From assembly GCF_046156265.1 (NCBI RefSeq), contig NZ_JAWDIR010000001.1:137039-201038 (forward strand): a DNA stretch of 64,000 bases. The letters are read 5' to 3'. The stretch comes from CAMDHY01 sp046156265 (GTDB lineage Bacteria; Pseudomonadota; Alphaproteobacteria; Rhizobiales; Segnochrobactraceae). Position 1 is the stretch's first letter. Every line of letters begins with the position of its first letter. Of the stretch, positions 27,788 through 36,266 are shown in pieces. The translations under genes and the position numbers were made by a program. The notes beneath the pieces are model-generated. The model ran no database searches. It was not told where the DNA came from and saw nothing but the letters and a program-made list of their open reading frames with translations.

Positions 27788-28661
27788 TACGGCGCCAGAG
27801 ATTGCCGAACCGCCGCCCGCCGCCGGCCGGCACCTCTCCTTCACGAAGGCGGCGGAGGAGCTGAACGTCACGCCGGCCGCCGTCAGCCACCAGATCCGGG
27901 CGTTGGAGGAACAACTCGGCGCCAGCCTGTTCGAGCGCTCGACGCGCAGCCTCGCGCTCACAGCCGCCGGCCGCCGGCTGCTGCCGCCGGCGACGGAGGC
28001 CTTCGAGCTGCTCGCTCGCGCGCTGGCCGATGTGCGCCACGGCGAGCGCGTGCTGACGGTCACCACGACGCCGTCCTTCGGCGCCCGCTGGCTGGCGCCC
28101 CGCCTCGGCCGCTTCGTCGAGAGACATCCCAACATCGAGATCTCCATCCGCCACACGAAGGCGACGCTCGACCTCGCCCGCGAGGGCATCGACGCGGCGG
28201 TGCGCTGGGGGCGGGGTGAGTGGCCGGGGCTGGAGGCGGAGCTCGTCGGCCCGTCGGTGCTCGCTCCGATCGCCTCGCCCGGCTATGCCGCCAAGCTGGC
28301 GTTGGCGCGCCCCGCGGACCTCGCCCGGGCGACGCTCCTGCACGACGATTGTTGCGAGGAATGGCACGACTGGATGCTGCGCGCCGGCCTCGACCCTTCC
28401 CCCGCCCGCAGCGGCCCCGTCTTCGACGACGAGAACGCACTGATCCAGGCGGCACTCTCCGATCAGGGCGTTGGACTGATCTCGGTGGCGCTGGTGCAGG
28501 CGGACCTCGACGCGGGTCGGCTCGCCGTTGTCGCCGACCTGCCGATCGCCGAGGGCTACGGCTACTATCTCGTCACCACCCCCGCCTCCGCCACCACCCG
28601 CAAGGTCAAGGCCTTCCGATCGTTCCTGCGCGAGGAGGTGAAGCGGGACACGCGGGCGTGA
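27711..28661 (+). CDS. LysR-family regulator (GcvA-like) with element-derived N-terminus
   Basis: A transcription factor of the GcvA/AmpR branch. The conserved part begins AAGRHLSFTKAAEELNVTPA (the DNA-binding helix-turn-helix), followed by VSHQIRALEEQLGASLFERS and a periplasmic-binding-like ligand domain (VLTVTTTPSFGARWLAPRL, FVERHPNIEISIRHTKATLD). Homologues start with about 12-15 residues of the type PPLNALRAFEA. Here these are replaced by about 36 Arg/Gly-rich residues encoded by the palindromic element, beginning at GTG 27711. The first helix of the DNA-binding domain is therefore changed, and activity may be impaired or the true start may differ. The target genes are unknown; the nucleoside genes nearby are candidates. 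Confidence 0.78.
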   Translation: MRPLPPRGGGGRRSRPEGAAARERGGTAPEIAEPPPAAGRHLSFTKAAEELNVTPAAVSHQIRALEEQLGASLFERSTRSLALTAAGRRLLPPATEAFELLARALADVRHGERVLTVTTTPSFGARWLAPRLGRFVERHPNIEISIRHTKATLDLAREGIDAAVRWGRGEWPGLEAELVGPSVLAPIASPGYAAKLALARPADLARATLLHDDCCEEWHDWMLRAGLDPSPARSGPVFDDENALIQAALSDQGVGLISVALVQADLDAGRLAVVADLPIAEGYGYYLVTTPASATTRKVKAFRSFLREEVKRDTRA

Positions 28662-28739
28662 GGCGTAAGCCAAAGGCGTGAATGGACGGCCGGAACCGGC
28701 TGCGGCAGGGTCGTGACGCCCGAGGACCGAGGGCCACCG

Positions 28740-29660
28740 ATGAACGCCACCTGTCGCGCCAGACTTGCCGCCGTCTTTGCCGTCTGCGCCCTGTCGGCCG
28801 GCCTGGGCCTGCAGACGCCGGCGGCCCATGGCGCCGTCTGCGCCGGCCGGCCGGCGGACCGGACGCTGGCGCAGCTCTTCATGGAGAGCAACGCGGTGGC
28901 GAGCGGAACCCTCACCGTCTCGAAGGCCGCGGTTCGCAAGGCGTTCAGCACCGGCGACTATCTCGACCTGCCGTTCGTCGGCCTGACCAGCATCGCCGGC
29001 AAGGTCCCCCAGCGCCTCACGGTCAAGATCTACGCCGAAAGGCGACGCGGCGGCGTGAAGCCCGAGCAGTTGGAGACGCTGGCGGGCGGGCCGGTGCTCG
29101 TGTTCCTCGTCCGGGGACGCGACGGCGAGTTCTATCTGACCCGGGGAGAAAAGGCCCTGCAGCCGGCCACCCCCGCGACCGTCCAGGCGGCAGAGCGGGA
29201 ACGCGACCGGCAGTGGGCCATCCTCAGGGCCTGGAAGCCCGACCGGTCGCTCCCCCACTTCGGAGACGTGAAGGCGCTCGTTGCGGAGCTCGCCGCCATC
29301 CGCAGGCCGGCAAAGGGAAACGAGGCGGGCTATGACGAGGCGCGCGCCCGGCAGGACGCGATCTTCGTCAGGCTGGAGAAGCTGGGGAAGTCCGCGGTGC
29401 CGGCGATCGTCGCCCACCTCGACAACCGCCGGCCGCTCGCCGTCCAGCAGTTGGCGCTGGTCAATCAGCCGCCCAACCCCATCGAGGCCATCCGGACCTA
29501 CGAGCCGGAGCAGATCGTCGACGCCCTCGCCGCGACCCTGAACCAGGTGGCCGGCCAGACCTTCGACGCGATCTACAGTGGCGGCAGCGAGGCTCAGCGG
29601 CGATCGGCCATCGCCGCCTGGCGGATCTACACCGACGACCTCCTCTGCTACGGCCGCTGA
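28740..29660 (+). CDS. Secreted protein of unknown function
   Basis: A 306-residue protein with a clear signal peptide (LAAVFAVCALSAGLGLQTPA, cleavage near AHGA-VC). The mature part starts with a Cys (VCAGRPADRTLAQLFMESNA) and has a beta-rich first half, a charged helical middle (AAERERDRQWAILRAWKP) and one C-terminal Cys (DDLLCYGR) that could pair with the first. I do not recognise a domain. GAGG lies upstream of the chosen ATG; a GTG at 28713 is an alternative. Confidence 0.65.
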   Translation: MNATCRARLAAVFAVCALSAGLGLQTPAAHGAVCAGRPADRTLAQLFMESNAVASGTLTVSKAAVRKAFSTGDYLDLPFVGLTSIAGKVPQRLTVKIYAERRRGGVKPEQLETLAGGPVLVFLVRGRDGEFYLTRGEKALQPATPATVQAAERERDRQWAILRAWKPDRSLPHFGDVKALVAELAAIRRPAKGNEAGYDEARARQDAIFVRLEKLGKSAVPAIVAHLDNRRPLAVQQLALVNQPPNPIEAIRTYEPEQIVDALAATLNQVAGQTFDAIYSGGSEAQRRSAIAAWRIYTDDLLCYGR

Positions 29661-29691
29661 GCCGCGCCCGCGCCGGCGGCAGTCTGATCGC

Positions 29692-30540
29692 TCAGTTGTC
29701 GCCGATGCGGCTGCGCCAGATGCGCTCGCCGATGGTGCAGAACGGGTCGACGGTGGTGGTGAGTTGCGCCGGGATGACCGTCGCCCGCTCCGGCGGCCCG
29801 CCAGCGATCTCCAGCACGAGCTTGCGGCGAACCGCCTCGCCGAACGCCTCGATATCGCGCACGGGCACCAGGAAAGCGCCGTTCCCCCCGATCACGCACG
29901 TCGTGTAGTACTCGTCGAGGTTCGGCAGGTCGAAGTAGCTGTTCGCCGAGCGCTTCAGCATCAGCGGCAGGCCGTTGATGGTGATGCCGGCCGCCACCGC
30001 CCGGTCGCGCGCCGCGGTGACGAGACGGCCCTGGTTGTTCGGCCCGTCGCCGGACACATCGATGACCTTGCGGATGCCCTCGTAGCCGTTCTCGGCGATG
30101 AGGTCGGTCGCCACAGACAGCGCCTCGGAGATCGAGGTGCGGAAGACGCGCCGGATCGGCTGCTGGCCGAGTTGCGCGGTGAACGCCTCCGCGGAAGCCG
30201 CGTCGCCGATCACCTGCCAGTCGACGACGACGCGCTGCTCGGCGGCACCGGCCCATTCCATGTAGGCGATGGCGATCTTGCCGTGGATGCCGTCCTTGAT
30301 GGCGGCCAGCACCTCCGCCGAGCGGATCGCCTCGACATAGCCGAGGCGCTGCAGGCGCTGCTCGTCCTCGTCCATCGAGAACGACACGTCGACCGCCAGG
30401 ACCAGCTCGAGGTCGACCTCCTCGGCGCTCGCCGGCGTCGCCGGCCAGAAACTGCCAGCGGTGATCGCCATCGACAGGCATGCCGCAGCGAGCCAGCGGG
30501 ACGGTGTCGGTGCGGCGTCGGTTCGACGGAACTCCTGCAT
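29692..30540 (-). CDS. DUF1194 von Willebrand factor A-like secreted protein
   Basis: A 282-residue exported protein. The signal peptide is ACLSMAITAGSFWPATPASA. The domain at about 35-260 is a vWA fold with the metal-binding MIDAS motif LAVDVSFSMD (DxSxS), VIDVSGDGPNNQGRLV and GITINGLPLML. DUF1194 proteins are common in alphaproteobacteria and their partner is unknown. A carboxy-terminal Cys in VDPFCTIGERIWRSR is typical. The ATG at 30540 gives a normal signal peptide. Confidence 0.88.
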   Translation of the reverse strand: MQEFRRTDAAPTPSRWLAAACLSMAITAGSFWPATPASAEEVDLELVLAVDVSFSMDEDEQRLQRLGYVEAIRSAEVLAAIKDGIHGKIAIAYMEWAGAAEQRVVVDWQVIGDAASAEAFTAQLGQQPIRRVFRTSISEALSVATDLIAENGYEGIRKVIDVSGDGPNNQGRLVTAARDRAVAAGITINGLPLMLKRSANSYFDLPNLDEYYTTCVIGGNGAFLVPVRDIEAFGEAVRRKLVLEIAGGPPERATVIPAQLTTTVDPFCTIGERIWRSRIGDN

Positions 30541-30907
30541 GTTGCGTGCCTCCGCCCCCGCGGCCACGCCCCCGACAGATAGTGTGGCAGAGCGTCCCGG
30601 CCAGCCGAAGCGTTTTCGATGCCCGTCCACTTTCTCGTGATGGCGGGCGCGGCCGCCCCACGCGACGGTCACGCGATCGGGAAACTTGACCGGATGGCAA
30701 AAATCCGGCGATCGTGGGGGCGTGGACGTCGGAGGCAACTGCCCGCTCGGGGCCGGCCCTCCTGCCTCGACCGACGCCGGAAAAAGAGGGCCGGCCCGGT
30801 CGCGTCAGCGTCGCATTCGTTCGCGCCGTGGCTCGCTCGGGGCCGCGGCCGCCTTCGGGCCTGTTCGAGAGGCCGCCCGCGGGATGCGGTGCGGCGGCGG
30901 AGGAACC
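30541..30907. other. Intergenic region upstream of bmpA with a short inverted repeat
   Basis: This 367-base interval separates the divergent DUF1194 and bmpA genes and must hold both promoters. CCGGAT-N7-ATCCGG (30690-30708) is a perfect inverted repeat that overlaps a TTGACC hexamer (30686-30691). No acceptable -10 box follows, so its role as an operator is a weak suggestion. Confidence 0.3.
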
Positions 30908-31957
30908 ATGATCGACATCTTCAAGCGGGCGACGACGAAACGGCGCGGCCTCGCGGCGGCGCGCGCAGCCCTTCTGGGTCTGGCGGCGGCGACGCTGCTC
31001 TCCGGCGCGGCGCTGGCGCAGGACGCCGTCCAGCCGGGCCTCGTCTACGACATGGGCGGCAAGTTCGACAAATCCTTCAACGAGGCCGCCTACAACGGCG
31101 CCGAGGCCTTCAAGAAGGCGACCGGCACCGAGTACCGCGACTTCGAGGTGCAGAACGACGCCCAGCGCGAGCAGGCGCTCAGGAACTTCGCCCGCCGCGG
31201 CCTGTCACCGATCGTCGCCATCGGCTTCAGCCAGGCGGCCGCCGTCGAGGAAGTCGCCAAGGAGTTCCCCGACACCAAGTTCGCCATCGTCGACATGGTG
31301 GTCGACCTGCCGAACGTCCGCTCGATCCTGTTCCAGGAGCACGAGGGCTCCTACCTCGTCGGCATGCTCGCGGCGATGGCCTCGAAGACCGGCAAGATCG
31401 GCTTCGTCGGCGGCATGGACATCCCGCTCATCCGCAAGTTCGCCTGCGGCTACGTCGAGGGCGCCAAGGCGGCGAACCCGAACGTCGAGGTGTTCCAGAA
31501 CATGACCGGCACCACCGGCGCGGCGTGGAACGACCCGGCGAAGGGCGGCGAGCTCGCCAAGTCGCAGTTCGATCGCGGCGCCGACGTCGTCTACCACGCC
31601 GCCGGCGGCACCGGCATCGGCGTGCTGCAGGCCGCCGCCGAAGCCGGCAAGCTCGGCATCGGCGTCGATTCCAACCAGAACTACCTGCATCCCGGCCACG
31701 TGCTGACCTCGATGCTGAAGCGCGTCGACACCGCCGTCGAGAAGGCCTTCACCGACGCCAAGGACGGCAAGTGGACGAGCGGCGTCTACGTGCTCGGCCT
31801 GAAGGAGGACGGCGTCGGCTGGTCGCTCGACGAGTACAACAAGGCCCTGATCACCCCGGAGATGCAGGCGGCCGCCGACAAGGCGAAGGCCGGCATCGTC
31901 GACGGCTCGATCACCGTCCACGACTACATGTCGGACAACGCCTGCCCGGCGGGCTGA
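30908..31957 (+). CDS. BmpA-family nucleoside-binding protein of an ABC importer
   Basis: Periplasmic or lipid-anchored solute-binding component, 349 residues, of the PnrA/BmpA family that captures purine and other nucleosides. It has a signal peptide (LLGLAAATLLSGAALAQ) with no lipobox Cys, LVYDMGGKFDKSFNEAAYNG, GFSQAAAVEEVAKEFPDTKF and VVYHAAGGTGIGVLQAA. GGAGG lies before the ATG at 30908. It heads a unit with the ATPase and two permeases downstream, next to deoxynucleoside-degrading enzymes, which supports nucleosides as substrate. Confidence 0.92.
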   Translation: MIDIFKRATTKRRGLAAARAALLGLAAATLLSGAALAQDAVQPGLVYDMGGKFDKSFNEAAYNGAEAFKKATGTEYRDFEVQNDAQREQALRNFARRGLSPIVAIGFSQAAAVEEVAKEFPDTKFAIVDMVVDLPNVRSILFQEHEGSYLVGMLAAMASKTGKIGFVGGMDIPLIRKFACGYVEGAKAANPNVEVFQNMTGTTGAAWNDPAKGGELAKSQFDRGADVVYHAAGGTGIGVLQAAAEAGKLGIGVDSNQNYLHPGHVLTSMLKRVDTAVEKAFTDAKDGKWTSGVYVLGLKEDGVGWSLDEYNKALITPEMQAAADKAKAGIVDGSITVHDYMSDNACPAG

Positions 31958-31986
31958 CCGACAGCGGCGGCAGCGGGGGCCGCGCC

Positions 31987-32646
31987 ATGACGAACGGCAA
32001 GGGCGCGGCACTGCCGCGCCCAACCTTTACGACAAGCGCGGCTCTGCCACGCCCAGACGCGGCATCCGGCACGGCTCCGCCGCGACCGCTGTTTGCTGAG
32101 GACTGGGCGCGGCCGGCCCGCCGAACCGTCGTTCTCGGCCTCGCCGGCGTCGCACTCGCCGGCTGCGCCGGGCGTCTCCTCGACGCCCGGCCACTGCCAG
32201 CGGACGGCGCCCTCGGCGTCCTGCTCACCTCCCGCTATCGCGCCGAGAATGGCCTCGGCCCCGTCACCCTCGACGCCCGCCTGTCGCGCGCCGCCGCCGC
32301 CCAGGCGCTGCAGATGGCTCGCCACGACGACCTTTCCCATTCCATCGGCTGGGGCAACGCGCTGCCCGCCCGCCTTGCCGCCGTCGACTACGACTGGGAG
32401 GTGACGGCGGAGAACATCGGCATGGGCTACCGCACGCTTCAAGCCGCCTTCGACGGCTGGGTCGGCTCCGCCGGCCACCGCGCCAACCTGCTGAAGCCCG
32501 GCGTCACCCAGGTCGGCTTCGGCGCCGCCGAGGCGCCCGCCTCGCGCTCCCGCTTCTACTGGGCGATGATCCTCGCCGCCCCGCGCATCCGGCGCGACGG
32601 GCCGGTCACGCAGACGCCGGACGTCGACCACGGAATGCCCGGATGA
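31987..32646 (+). CDS. CAP/SCP-domain lipoprotein
   Basis: A 219-residue protein with a lipoprotein signal after an unusual 48-residue N-terminal extension. ARRTVVLGLAGVALAGCAG carries the lipobox Cys and a paired Arg, which may mean Tat export. The CAP domain follows (LLTSRYRAENGLGPVTLDAR, DLSHSIGWGNALPARLA, TAENIGMGYRTL, FDGWVGSAGHRANLL). The extension contains a near-repeat (AALPRPTFTTSAALPRPD). Its position 29 bases after bmpA, inside a nucleoside transport unit, is unusual. The real start may be downstream, closer to the signal. Confidence 0.82.
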   Translation: MTNGKGAALPRPTFTTSAALPRPDAASGTAPPRPLFAEDWARPARRTVVLGLAGVALAGCAGRLLDARPLPADGALGVLLTSRYRAENGLGPVTLDARLSRAAAAQALQMARHDDLSHSIGWGNALPARLAAVDYDWEVTAENIGMGYRTLQAAFDGWVGSAGHRANLLKPGVTQVGFGAAEAPASRSRFYWAMILAAPRIRRDGPVTQTPDVDHGMPG

Positions 32647-32703
32647 CCGCCCCCGCCACACGGCCGCTGCCCGCGTCGCGCCCTCACGCTGGCGCACCAT
32701 TCG

Positions 32704-32840
32704 CGGCGCTCCCCCTCCCTGCCCTCCCCCGCGAGGGGGGAGGGTTCGCACCGAGGCTTGGACGAACGGTGTGCCGCAAGCACAACGCAAACCCTCCCCC
32801 CTCGCGGGGGAGGTGGCCGGCGCAGCCGGTCGGAGCCTTT
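32704..32840. repeat. Palindromic element copy 2 (intergenic)
   Basis: Two arms in inverted orientation: 32708-32750 (CCCTCCCTGCCCTCCCCCGC with its complement) and 32789-32837 (ending in GTGGCCGGCGCAGCCGGTCG). The element sits between the CAP gene and the ABC ATPase gene of the same operon, so it is transcribed with them. Confidence 0.8.
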
Positions 32841-32887
32841 GGAACGGCCCGAAGCCTCCGCCGCCCCGCTGATCACCGGGGTCGCCG

Positions 32888-34405
32888 ATGACCGCCCCCG
32901 CCATCGAGCTCGTCGGCATCGACAAGCGCTTCGGCGCCGTCCACGCCAACCGCGACATCCATCTCGTCGTCGAGAAGGGCACCATCCACGGCATCGTCGG
33001 CGAGAATGGCGCCGGCAAGTCGACGCTGATGTCGATCCTCTACGGCTTCTACCAGGCCGATGCCGGCAAGATCCTGATCGACGGCACCGAGGTGTCGATC
33101 CCGGACTCGAAGGCGGCGCTCGGCCACGGCATCGGCATGGTCCACCAGCACTTCATGCTGGTCGAGACCTTCACGGTGCTCGAAAACGTCGTGCTCGGCG
33201 CTGAAGGCGGCGCCCTCATCGGCCCGGCCCTCAATCGCGCCCGCGCCGAGCTCGCCCGCCTCTCCGACGCCTACGGCCTGAAGGTCCATCCGGACGCGGT
33301 GGTCTCGTCACTGTCCGTCGGCGAGCTGCAGCGCGTCGAGATCCTGAAGGCGCTCTACCGCGGCGCCGAGATCCTGATCCTCGACGAACCGACCGGCGTC
33401 TTGACGCCGCCCGAGGCCGACGAGCTGTTCGGCATCCTCCGGGTGCTGCGCGGCCAGGGCAAGACGGTACTGCTGATCACCCACAAGCTCAGGGAGATCA
33501 AGGCGGTCACCGATGCCGTCTCGGTGATGCGCCAGGGCGCCATGGTGGCGACGCGCACGACGGCTGACGTTTCGGTCGAGGAGCTCGCCTCGCTGATGGT
33601 CGGTCGCAGCGTGCTCTTGCGCGTCGACAAGGGCCCGGCGAAGCCCGGCCGCACGGTGCTGGCCGTCGAGGGCCTCACGGTCATCGACCGCCGCGGCGTG
33701 CTGCGCGTCAAGGACGTGTCGTTCGAGGTCCGCGCCGGCGAGATCGTCGGCATCGCCGGCGTCTCCGGCAACGGCCAGTCGGAGCTGATCGAGGCGATCG
33801 CGGGCCTGCGCCGCCCGACCCTCGGCCGCGTCCTCATCGATGGCGCGCCCGCCGCCGGCACGCCCGAGAAGGTCCGCCGCCAGGGCCTCGCCCACGTGCC
33901 CGAGGACCGCCACCGCATGGGCCTCGTCATCCCCTTCGAGGCGTCCGAGAATTCCATCCTCGGCTACCACGACGACCCCGCGCTCGGCCCCGGCCCGATG
34001 CTGTCGCCCGACCGCGTGCGCGCCCACGCGAAGGAGGCCTTCGCCGCCTACGACGTTCGCCCGCCCGACGTGCGGCTGAAGACCGCGAACTTCTCCGGCG
34101 GCAACCAGCAGAAGATCGTGCTCGCCCGCGAGATCGAGCGCGACCCGGTGGTGCTCGTCGTCGGCCAGCCGACGCGCGGCGTCGACATCGGCGCGATCGA
34201 GTTCATCCACCGCCGCCTCGTGGCGCTGCGCGACGCCGGCAAGGGCATCTTGCTCGTCTCCGTCGAGCTCGACGAGATCCGCGCGCTGTCGGACCGCATC
34301 ATCGTGATGTTCGACGGCAAGCTGATGGGCGAATGCACCACCGACGCCCCCGAGGGCGAGCTCGGCCTGCTGATGGCCGGGTGTATGCCGGAGGCGGCGC
34401 AGTGA
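32888..34405 (+). CDS. ABC nucleoside importer, tandem ATP-binding protein
   Basis: A 505-residue protein with two ABC modules, as in sugar/nucleoside importers of the CUT2/Bmp type. The first module has Walker A GENGAGKSTL, signature SVGELQRVEI and Walker B ILILDEPTGVL. The second has Walker A GVSGNGQSEL, signature FSGGNQQKIV and VVGQPTRGVD. The degenerate second Walker A (no Lys) is usual in this group, where one nucleotide site is weak. It is followed, after an antisense toxin-antitoxin insert, by the two permeases. Confidence 0.94.
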   Translation: MTAPAIELVGIDKRFGAVHANRDIHLVVEKGTIHGIVGENGAGKSTLMSILYGFYQADAGKILIDGTEVSIPDSKAALGHGIGMVHQHFMLVETFTVLENVVLGAEGGALIGPALNRARAELARLSDAYGLKVHPDAVVSSLSVGELQRVEILKALYRGAEILILDEPTGVLTPPEADELFGILRVLRGQGKTVLLITHKLREIKAVTDAVSVMRQGAMVATRTTADVSVEELASLMVGRSVLLRVDKGPAKPGRTVLAVEGLTVIDRRGVLRVKDVSFEVRAGEIVGIAGVSGNGQSELIEAIAGLRRPTLGRVLIDGAPAAGTPEKVRRQGLAHVPEDRHRMGLVIPFEASENSILGYHDDPALGPGPMLSPDRVRAHAKEAFAAYDVRPPDVRLKTANFSGGNQQKIVLAREIERDPVVLVVGQPTRGVDIGAIEFIHRRLVALRDAGKGILLVSVELDEIRALSDRIIVMFDGKLMGECTTDAPEGELGLLMAGCMPEAAQ

Positions 34406-34449
34406 GGGGGGCGGTCTCTCCCTGTGGCGCAGCGGTTACGATGCGCCGG

Positions 34450-34842
34450 CTACTGCCCAGCCAGCAGGTCCGTTGGAACCTTCAGCGCGGCTGCCAGGCG
34501 CTCGCGAACGGCGTCGGTAACCTCACCTCCCGCTTCCAAGAGGTCGATGTCGGCAGGAGCGAGCCCCGCCAGCAACGCCAATGTCTCGACGGACATACGG
34601 CGAAACTCGCGCAGCACTTGGACCGGGGCTTCGCCGCTCTCCAGCGCCTCCCACACCGCCTCGGGCAGCGCCACGTCCTCTCCCGCCGCCAGCCGAGCGT
34701 CAGACTGGTCGAGGATGCGTGCCGTCACCGAATCCTCGGCGACCTCCTCCCCCGCGCGAGCTGCGAGAGCGTCATAGTCCCGACGCGCCAGCACGACGAG
34801 TTCCTCGCCGGCATCGGTCTTGATGATCTGCACCTGTCCCAT
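34450..34842 (-). CDS. HTH antitoxin (HigA-like)
   Basis: A 130-residue protein. Its N-terminus resembles Phd/YefM strands (IIKTDAGEELVVLARRDYDA). It has a carboxy-terminal XRE helix-turn-helix at about 78-128 (VLREFRRMSVETLALLAGL, LLEAGGEVTDAVRERLAAAL). The ATG at 34842 lies 12 bases after the toxin stop and has GAGG upstream. Toxin before antitoxin is the HigBA order. It probably represses its own promoter. Confidence 0.8.
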   Translation of the reverse strand: MGQVQIIKTDAGEELVVLARRDYDALAARAGEEVAEDSVTARILDQSDARLAAGEDVALPEAVWEALESGEAPVQVLREFRRMSVETLALLAGLAPADIDLLEAGGEVTDAVRERLAAALKVPTDLLAGQ

Positions 34843-34854
34843 GAGACGCCTCAC

Positions 34855-35097
34855 CTAGCGGTACACGTCACGCCGGTCACCAACCGCACGGACCTCGATG
34901 ACCTCCGCAGTCTCGACGAAGATGACACGAAAATCGCCGACACGCAGGCGGGCGCCTTCGCGACTGACGAGCCGCTTGACGTCGCCGATACCGGTCGATG
35001 CGTACCGGCGCAGCCGCTCTTCCACCTGCGCCCTCGCGTCCGCAGGAAGTTTCTTCAACGCTCTTCGTGCGCTGATCGTGTAGGCGATCGTCTTCAC
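34855..35097 (-). CDS. RelE/HigB-type ribonuclease toxin
   Basis: An 80-residue RelE/ParE-fold protein: TIAYTISARRALKKLPADAR, RRYASTGIGDVKRLV, RLRVGDFRVIFVETAEVIEV and GDRRDVYR. The central RVGDFRVIF and end GDRRDVYR are hallmarks of translation-dependent mRNA interferases. The likely start is a GTG at 35097; a longer reading from GTG 35166 would run into the neighbouring permease start. The pair sits antisense inside the nucleoside transport operon. Confidence 0.86.
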   Translation of the reverse strand: MKTIAYTISARRALKKLPADARAQVEERLRRYASTGIGDVKRLVSREGARLRVGDFRVIFVETAEVIEVRAVGDRRDVYR

Positions 35098-35168
35098 GTT
35101 CAAAGTGTGCCGCAAGACGGTGCGGCTTGCCAGCGGCACGTTTCCATCGCTGTTCGCGTGGTGCACCC

Positions 35169-36266
35169 ATGAGCCGCGGCGCCCTTCCCGGCTGGGTCGA
35201 CTACGGCCTCGTGCCGCTCCTCAACGTCGTCGCGGCGTTCCTTATCTCCGGCGTCGTCGTCCTCTTCATCGGCGAGAACCCGCTCGAGGCGGCGCGCGTG
35301 CTCGCCTACGGCGCCTTCGGTTTCGGCGAGGGCTTCGGCTTCACGCTGTTCTACGCGACGAACTTCGTCTTCACCGGGCTGGCGGTGGCCGTCGCGTTCC
35401 ACGCCGGCCTGTTCAACATCGGCGCCGAGGGGCAGGCGGCGCTCGGCGGCCTCGGCTGCGCCTTCGCCTGTCTCGCCCTCGACCGCTATGTGCCGTGGTG
35501 GGTGACGTTCCCCGTCGCCATCGTCGCCGCGGCCGCCTTCGGCGCGCTCTGGGCGCTGATCCCCGCCTGGCTGCAGGCGGCGCGCGGCAGCCACATCGTC
35601 ATCACGACGATCATGTTCAACTTCATCGCCTCCGCCCTGATGAGCTGGCTGCTCGTCGACGTCATCAAGCAGCAGGGCTCGATGCAGCCGGAGACGCGCA
35701 CCTTCGAGGCCGGTGGCCAGCTGCCGCAGTTCCGCGAGCTCATCCCCGATCTCGGCCAGGCGCCGCTCAACATCGCCGCCGTCGTCGCGGTGGCCGCCCT
35801 CGTCGGCGTCTGGGTGCTGATCTGGCGCACCCGCCTCGGCTACGCCATGCGCGCCTTCGGCCTCAACCCGACGGCCGCCGGCTATGCCGGCGTCTCCGCC
35901 GTCGGCATCACCGTTGTCGCCATGCTGATCTCCGGGGCGCTCGCCGGCCTGATGAGCCTCAACGAGGTGATGGGCGCCCAGGGCCGCCTGCTGCTCGACT
36001 TCACCGCCGGCGCCGGCTTCGTCGGCATCGCGGTCGCCCTGATGGGCCGCGCCCACCCGGTCGGCATCCTGTTCGCCGCGATCCTGTTCGGCGCCCTCTA
36101 CCAGGGCGGCGCCGAGCTCGCCTTCGAGATGCCGGCGATCACCCGCGACATGATCGTCGTCATCCAGGGCCTCGTCATCCTGTTCGCCGGCGCGCTCGAG
36201 CACATGTTCCGTCCCGCCCTCATCGCCCTCTTCGCCCCGCGGGCGCCGCAGCCGAGGGCCGCGTGA
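35169..36266 (+). CDS. ABC nucleoside importer permease 1
   Basis: A 365-residue integral membrane protein of the BPD_transp_2 (LivHM/RbsC-like) family used with Bmp-type binding proteins. There are about nine to ten helices, e.g. PLLNVVAAFLISGVVVLFIG and AVAFHAGLFNIGAEGQAALG. The cytoplasmic coupling segment RAFGLNPTAAGYAGVS contacts the ATPase, and MGRAHPVGILFAAILFGAL is typical. The stop overlaps the next ATG (TGATG). The leader of this gene overlaps the upstream end of the antisense toxin region. Confidence 0.92.
   Translation: MSRGALPGWVDYGLVPLLNVVAAFLISGVVVLFIGENPLEAARVLAYGAFGFGEGFGFTLFYATNFVFTGLAVAVAFHAGLFNIGAEGQAALGGLGCAFACLALDRYVPWWVTFPVAIVAAAAFGALWALIPAWLQAARGSHIVITTIMFNFIASALMSWLLVDVIKQQGSMQPETRTFEAGGQLPQFRELIPDLGQAPLNIAAVVAVAALVGVWVLIWRTRLGYAMRAFGLNPTAAGYAGVSAVGITVVAMLISGALAGLMSLNEVMGAQGRLLLDFTAGAGFVGIAVALMGRAHPVGILFAAILFGALYQGGAELAFEMPAITRDMIVVIQGLVILFAGALEHMFRPALIALFAPRAPQPRAA

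Noticed and set aside
30690..30708. A promoter at TTGACC upstream of bmpA
   Set aside because: No acceptable -10 box follows at 16-18 bases, so only the inverted repeat is recorded.
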